A stretch of 7,845 bases of DNA, from assembly GCA_026225015.1 (NCBI GenBank), contig JAMFRY010000046.1, positions 1 to 7,845 of the forward strand, read 5' to 3'. Positions 4,304 through 7,845 of this stretch are shown here, piece after piece (position 1 is the stretch's first letter; every line of letters begins with the position of its first letter). The notes below the pieces were generated by a model. The model was given only the letters and a program-made list of their open reading frames with translations. It made no database searches and was not told the DNA's origin. A program made the translations under genes and the position numbers. This stretch comes from Alphaproteobacteria bacterium (lineage in GTDB: Bacteria > Pseudomonadota > Alphaproteobacteria > Acetobacterales > Acetobacteraceae).

Positions 4304-6829
4304 TCAGGAGGCCACGCGGCGCAGCCCAGCCCCCCTTAACGCCGCCAGGGCGGCAAAGGGATTGTCCGGCCTCGGCGGCGTTGGCGTCTCCGGCGTCGGC
4401 CTCGCGGCGTATTTCAGCCCCTTGCGCCGGGCCAGCATCGGCGGCGCCGGTGGGCCATAGGCGTCAGGGGCCAGCGTGGCGGCCGGGATGATCCGGAACC
4501 CGAGACGGTTCAATATCACCGGCAGGTGCTCCAGCTTCAACGACATGCGCGAGGCCAGGCCCGCCGGTACCGGCACGGGATGTTTGTGGATCAAGACGTT
4601 CAATTCCCGCGCCAGTTTCTCGGCGATATCCAGCCGCAGCATCACCGGCCCGGCCCTGACCCAGCCCATCCGGAGCGCGTCATCCGACTCGTCCAGGCCA
4701 GGGATGGGCAGCGCTGACACCAATCCGGGGGCCGGCAGCAGCGGTAATTCGCTGCCCTGCCAGACCGCCCAAAGCATGGCGCGCATCACAGCCGCCTTGG
4801 GCTTCAGCAAAGCGGGAAGAAACACCGCGAACTGCCCCGCATCCACGCCCAATTTCCTCAATCGTCTTGCCAGGCCGGGCTCGACGGTCTCGCCCGGCAG
4901 CACGCCAATCGCCTCGCTTAAGCGATGCATGAGGCCGCGCGACTCCGCTGCAGGTTCGGCGATGGCGCGAAACAAGGGCGCCAGCGTGCTGGCGATCTCA
5001 GCGGCAAACCAGGCAGCAAGCCTGATGCGCAGCCGCTCGCGGGCAGCATTGTCCAGAAATTCGCTGGGCAAAATCTCAACCGCCGGGCGCAGCGCAGCAA
5101 AACCCTTGCGCAGCCGGGCGATTTCCGCGCCCTCCCACAGGATGCACTGCCGGGGGTTCAGGCTGAACGCCGCATCGCCAGACAATTCGGCCCGCAAAAT
5201 GCGCCGCGGCATTTCCATGCCCAATGCTCGGCGTGCGGCGCGGAGCAGGAATTTTTTCTCGTGCCCCTGGCTGGCCGGGTCGGGATGGAAGGTGAAACCC
5301 TCAATGCGGCCGACCTCATGGCCTTCCACCAGCACCACGCCGCCACTCGTAACCGCAGAGAGCAATTCCTCGCCGGGGATTGTTTCCAGCGCCTCCAACC
5401 GGCGCGTCAGATGCGCGGCGCGGCGATCGACGAATCGGGCCATGAGTTTTTCATGCAGCGTATCGGAGATTTTATCCTCGATTTCCCGTGCGCGGTTGGC
5501 CCACGGTGCTGCATCGCTCATCCTATCCGCCCGCGCGGTGTTATAGGCCCAGAACCGCACATCGGCCAGGCGCTGCATCAGCGTGTCGATATCGCCCTCG
5601 GTCTTGTCGAGATGCAAAAACTCCGCGCCGATCCAGGCGGCGGGCAGCACATGCTCACGCCGCAGATGGGTAAAAACCTTGGCGCAGAGCTTGGTATGTT
5701 CGGTGGCGAGCTTGCGGTAATCCGGAATCTGGCAAGCCTCCCAGAGCAGCCGCGTCGCCGCCTTGCCCTGCGCCAGACCGCGAATTTCCGCATCCTGGCC
5801 GAGCGCGCCCAGCGTGAGCACATCCGCCGCCTCATTGCCGCGCGCCAGGCCGGGCATGGGCGGCGGCGCGGTCAGGCTTTGCAGCAGCGAGTCGATTCCG
5901 CCAAAATCCAACTCGGGGTTGCGCCAGAATAACTGGCCGAGCGGCTCGAAGGCATGCGCCTCCACCGATTTGACCAGCTCATCGGCCAGCGGCGGACAGG
6001 TTGCGGTAACGCCGAACGTGCCATCCCGCATGCCGCGCCCAGCCCTTCCGGCGATCTGCGCCACCTCCGGCGCGGTCAGCAGCCGCGGCCGGTGGCCGTC
6101 GAATTTCGACAGCCCGGCAAAGGCCACATGGTCCACATCCATGTTCAGCCCCATGCCGATGGCATCCGTCGCCACCAGAAAATCGACCTCTTTCTCCTGA
6201 TACAGCGCCACTTGCGCATTGCGGGTGCGTGGCGACAGCCGGCCCATCACCACGGCGCAACCGCCTCGCCTCCGGCGCACCGCCTCGGCAATGGCGTAGA
6301 CCTCCGCGCCCGAGAAGGCGACGATGGCCGAACGCGGCGGCAATTTGGAGAGTTTTGTCGCCCCGGCATAGGAAAGCTCGGACAGCCGGGGCCGGGTCTC
6401 GATCTCGGCCTCCGGCACCAGCCGCTTCAGCAGCCGCCGGATCGTCTCGGCGCCCAGAAACATGGTCTCCACCATGCCGCGCGCGTGCAGCAGACGGTCG
6501 GTATAGATATGCCCGCGATCCGGGTCGGCACAGAGCTGGATCTCGTCGACTGCCAGGAATTCCACCCGCCGATCCAGGGGCATAGCCTCCACCGTGCAGG
6601 AGAAGTAACGCGCGTCCGGGGGAACAATCTTCTCCTCGCCGGTGATCAGCGCGACGTTCCGGACGCCTTTGCGGCTGACCATGCGGTCGTAATTCTCCCG
6701 CGCCAGCAGGCGCAGCGGGAAGCCGATGATGCCGGAGGAATGGCCGAGCAGACGCTCGATCGCCAAATGGGTCTTGCCGGTATTGGTGGGACCGAGCACG
6801 GCCTTCACGCGCGCAGAGAATCCGGACAT
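4304..6829 (-). CDS. Suv3-like superfamily 2 RNA helicase
   Basis: An 841-residue protein. Helicase motifs in order: Walker A GPTNTGKTH (13-21), motif II DEIQ (95-98), motif III-like MFLGAET (123-129), SGAEVYAIAEAV (173-184) at the start of RecA domain 2, motif V ATDAIGMGLNM (220-230) and motif VI QIAGRAGRG (258-266). The GPTN-GKT/DEIQ/QIAGRAGR set is that of the Suv3 family, best known as the mitochondrial degradosome RNA helicase. After residue 310 comes a long helical region with VEGHEVGRIEGFTFHPDP (501-518) and LRKLGV...FLPALLKPKA (658-679), segments I associate with the alphaproteobacterial members. A Pro-rich tail (810-824) follows, ending in NPFAALAALRG (823-833). The catalytic motifs are intact, so the enzyme should be active. 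Substrate and partner (PNPase by analogy) are inferred. The ATG at 6829 has no ribosome binding site but starts the domain at the usual distance from Walker A. The reading frame ends one base before the S4 gene. Confidence 0.93.
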   Translation of the reverse strand: MSGFSARVKAVLGPTNTGKTHLAIERLLGHSSGIIGFPLRLLARENYDRMVSRKGVRNVALITGEEKIVPPDARYFSCTVEAMPLDRRVEFLAVDEIQLCADPDRGHIYTDRLLHARGMVETMFLGAETIRRLLKRLVPEAEIETRPRLSELSYAGATKLSKLPPRSAIVAFSGAEVYAIAEAVRRRRGGCAVVMGRLSPRTRNAQVALYQEKEVDFLVATDAIGMGLNMDVDHVAFAGLSKFDGHRPRLLTAPEVAQIAGRAGRGMRDGTFGVTATCPPLADELVKSVEAHAFEPLGQLFWRNPELDFGGIDSLLQSLTAPPPMPGLARGNEAADVLTLGALGQDAEIRGLAQGKAATRLLWEACQIPDYRKLATEHTKLCAKVFTHLRREHVLPAAWIGAEFLHLDKTEGDIDTLMQRLADVRFWAYNTARADRMSDAAPWANRAREIEDKISDTLHEKLMARFVDRRAAHLTRRLEALETIPGEELLSAVTSGGVVLVEGHEVGRIEGFTFHPDPASQGHEKKFLLRAARRALGMEMPRRILRAELSGDAAFSLNPRQCILWEGAEIARLRKGFAALRPAVEILPSEFLDNAARERLRIRLAAWFAAEIASTLAPLFRAIAEPAAESRGLMHRLSEAIGVLPGETVEPGLARRLRKLGVDAGQFAVFLPALLKPKAAVMRAMLWAVWQGSELPLLPAPGLVSALPIPGLDESDDALRMGWVRAGPVMLRLDIAEKLARELNVLIHKHPVPVPAGLASRMSLKLEHLPVILNRLGFRIIPAATLAPDAYGPPAPPMLARRKGLKYAARPTPETPTPPRPDNPFAALAALRGAGLRRVAS

Positions 6830-6835
6830 GGGCTA

Positions 6836-6864
6836 ATTGTTGGTCTCTTTCGGCCCCTTTGCAA
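6836..6864 (-). promoter_or_regulatory. Candidate promoter for the helicase operon, possibly giving a leaderless mRNA
   Basis: On the minus strand TTGCAA (6864-6859) is separated by exactly 17 bases from AACAAT (6841-6836), a fair match to a housekeeping -35/-10 pair. Only six bases lie between the -10 box and the helicase ATG, so transcription would begin at or next to the A of the start codon. This fits the lack of a ribosome binding site. The boxes are imperfect, so this is a prediction only. Confidence 0.35.
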
Positions 6865-6872
6865 GGGCGATT

Positions 6873-6900
6873 CTTGAACCGCCCGGCGGATGCGCCTAAT
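6873..6900 (+). promoter_or_regulatory. Candidate htpG promoter, heat-shock sigma (RpoH)-like
   Basis: CTTGAA (6873-6878) and CCTAAT (6895-6900) are 16 bases apart, resembling the CTTGAA / CC-rich-AT boxes of alphaproteobacterial RpoH promoters. The same bases can be read as a weak sigma-70 promoter (TTGAAC, 17 bases, TAATTC). Either reading places the start near 6907 and gives a leader of about 90 bases that includes the large palindrome. htpG is a usual RpoH target. Confidence 0.35.
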
Positions 6901-6925
6901 TCAGCCCCGAACCAGAAACGGGCGA

Positions 6926-6977
6926 CTGATTCACGCTGTAAGTTGCATCGCTTCACGATGCAACTTACAGCGATCAG
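6926..6977. promoter_or_regulatory. Perfect 17-bp inverted repeat in the htpG leader
   Basis: CGCTGTAAGTTGCATCG at 6934-6950 is repeated in perfect inverse at 6956-6972 around the 5-base loop CTTCA. CTGAT (6926-6930) and ATCAG (6973-6977) add five more pairs across a 3-base bulge on the left. It ends six bases before the htpG ribosome binding site, which itself stays unpaired. It is not CIRCE (TTAGCACTC-N9-GAGTGCTAA), and no U-run follows. Possible roles are an operator for a dimeric regulator, an mRNA-stabilising hairpin, or a dispersed repeat. Confidence 0.8.
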
Positions 6978-6982
6978 ACGCC

Positions 6983-6988
6983 AGGGAG
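6983..6988 (+). promoter_or_regulatory. htpG ribosome binding site
   Basis: AGGGAG eight bases before the ATG at 6997. A GTG directly before that ATG (6994) is in frame and five bases away, so it is a possible alternative first codon adding one residue. Confidence 0.75.
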
Positions 6989-6996
6989 TGCGAGTG

Positions 6997-7845
6997 ATGA
7001 GCGAAACGAACACGTTGAGCGGCGATGAAGAGACGCGGAATTTCGGCACCGAGGTCGGCCGGCTGCTCGACCTGGTCGTCCATTCGCTGTATTCCGACCG
7101 CGAGATTTTCCTGCGCGAGCTGGTCGCCAACGCGGCCGACGCCATCGATAAGCGCCGTTTTCTGGCGCTGTCCGATGAGAGCGCGGCACTCCCCGAGTCG
7201 CCCGCCATCCAAATCAGCCAGGACAAACTCGCCAGCACCATCACCATCTCCGATTGCGGTACAGGCATGAGCAAGGAGGAGCTGGCCGACCATCTGGGCA
7301 CCATCGCCCGCTCCGGCACCTCGGCCTTTACCGCCAGCCTGGCCGAAAAAACCAGGCCGGAGGATCGGCCCAGCCTGATCGGCCAGTTCGGCGTGGGGTT
7401 CTACTCCGCCTTCATGGTGGCCGATGAGGTAGAGGTGATCTCCCGCAAAATCGGCGAAACAGAATCCTGGGAATGGAAATCCGCAGGGCGCGGGGTGTTT
7501 ACCCTAAAGCCGGCAGAGCGCGAGGCGGCGGGCACCACCATCATCCTGCACCTCAAGCCGGATGGAGAAGAATTCCTGGAGCCGCTCCGCCTGGAGACCG
7601 TGATCAAGAAATGGGCGGATCATATCGCGATCCCCATCGAGCTGGAGCGCGACGGCAGGTACAGCGCCATCACCGAGGGCACCGCCCTCTGGCGCAAACC
7701 GAAATCCGACATCAGCAAACAGGATTACGCCGAATTCTACCGGCATCTTGGGCATATGTTCGACGAGCCCTGGGCCACCATCCATTGGCGCGCCGAAGGC
7801 ACGCTGGAATTTTCGGCGCTGCTGTTCATCCCTTCCTCCAAACCG
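6997..7845 (+). CDS. htpG: HtpG, bacterial Hsp90 chaperone, 3' end outside window
   Basis: The first 283 codons of a protein usually about 620-640 aa, open to the window edge. The N-terminal GHKL ATPase domain is complete: catalytic E41 with N45 and D49 in LRELVANAADAIDK (39-52), D86-C-G-T-G-M91 as the nucleotide-binding DxGxGM motif, LGTIARSGT (100-108) in the ATP lid, LIGQFGVGFYSAFMVAD (127-143), and G-T-T-I-I-L-H-L-K (179-187). The middle domain begins at about 230 (WRKPKSDIS...DYAEFYRHL) and is cut near residue 283. HtpG is a cytosolic ATP-dependent chaperone induced by heat. Small departures from the commonest sequence are NAADA where NASDA is usual and DCG where DNG is usual; neither removes a catalytic residue. 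It diverges from the helicase operon across a 167-base control region. Confidence 0.96.
   Translation, partial: MSETNTLSGDEETRNFGTEVGRLLDLVVHSLYSDREIFLRELVANAADAIDKRRFLALSDESAALPESPAIQISQDKLASTITISDCGTGMSKEELADHLGTIARSGTSAFTASLAEKTRPEDRPSLIGQFGVGFYSAFMVADEVEVISRKIGETESWEWKSAGRGVFTLKPAEREAAGTTIILHLKPDGEEFLEPLRLETVIKKWADHIAIPIELERDGRYSAITEGTALWRKPKSDISKQDYAEFYRHLGHMFDEPWATIHWRAEGTLEFSALLFIPSSKP

Noticed and set aside
4476..6877. Long plus-strand open frames (up to 356 codons) opposite the helicase
   Set aside because: They are antisense to a fully supported helicase with intact motifs, have low-complexity Arg/Ala/Ser-rich translations, and match no family I recognise. Such frames are expected in GC-rich codon-biased DNA.
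6926..6996. htpG leader as a ROSE-type RNA thermometer or CIRCE operator
   Set aside because: The hairpin leaves the ribosome binding site unpaired and is too stable to melt at physiological temperatures. The arm sequence is unrelated to CIRCE.
5979..7319. Minus-strand 446-codon open frame spanning htpG and the start of the helicase
   Set aside because: It is antisense to htpG and then out of frame within the helicase, crossing the divergent control region. Its translation resembles no family.

Overview
The window reads as an ordinary chromosomal segment of a fairly GC-rich alphaproteobacterium, probably in the Rhodospirillales/Acetobacteraceae range. This placement is an inference. It rests on the gene order (Suv3-like helicase, S4-domain protein, seven-iron ferredoxin FdxA, CarD), on alphaproteobacterial variants in HemW and the helicase, and on the base composition. 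I see no phage, transposon, CRISPR, tRNA or rRNA sequence.

Left part (1-2185): the first 244 codons of hemW (radical-SAM haem chaperone) lie on the minus strand and run off the left edge. Divergent from it, a histidine phosphatase most likely starts at a TTG behind a good ribosome binding site (810-1421, plus). Then comes a secreted SYLF-domain protein with a clear signal peptide (1514-2185, plus). A strong palindrome at 2193-2227 separates this gene from the convergent minus-strand genes and probably acts as a terminator for both.

Centre (2228-6829, all minus): reading in the direction of transcription, a Suv3-like RNA helicase (841 aa) is followed after one base by a short Hsp15-like S4 RNA-binding protein. 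After that come FdxA with [3Fe-4S] and [4Fe-4S] cysteine sets, and a CarD-family RNA polymerase-binding regulator. CarD carries an unusual N-terminal extension of about 250 residues, rich in Lys, Ala and Pro. The four genes look like one transcription unit or two closely linked ones, concerned with RNA handling, stalled ribosomes, electron transfer and transcription initiation.

Right part (6830-7845): a divergent control region of about 167 bases lies between the helicase and htpG (Hsp90 chaperone, plus, cut off by the right edge). It holds a perfect 17-bp inverted repeat just upstream of the htpG ribosome binding site, a heat-shock-sigma-like promoter candidate for htpG, and a -35/-10 pair placed so that the helicase mRNA could be leaderless.

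I do not find a clearly new system. The best leads are the extended CarD, the htpG leader palindrome, and the unexplained but apparently conserved helicase/S4/FdxA/CarD cluster next to a heat-shock chaperone.
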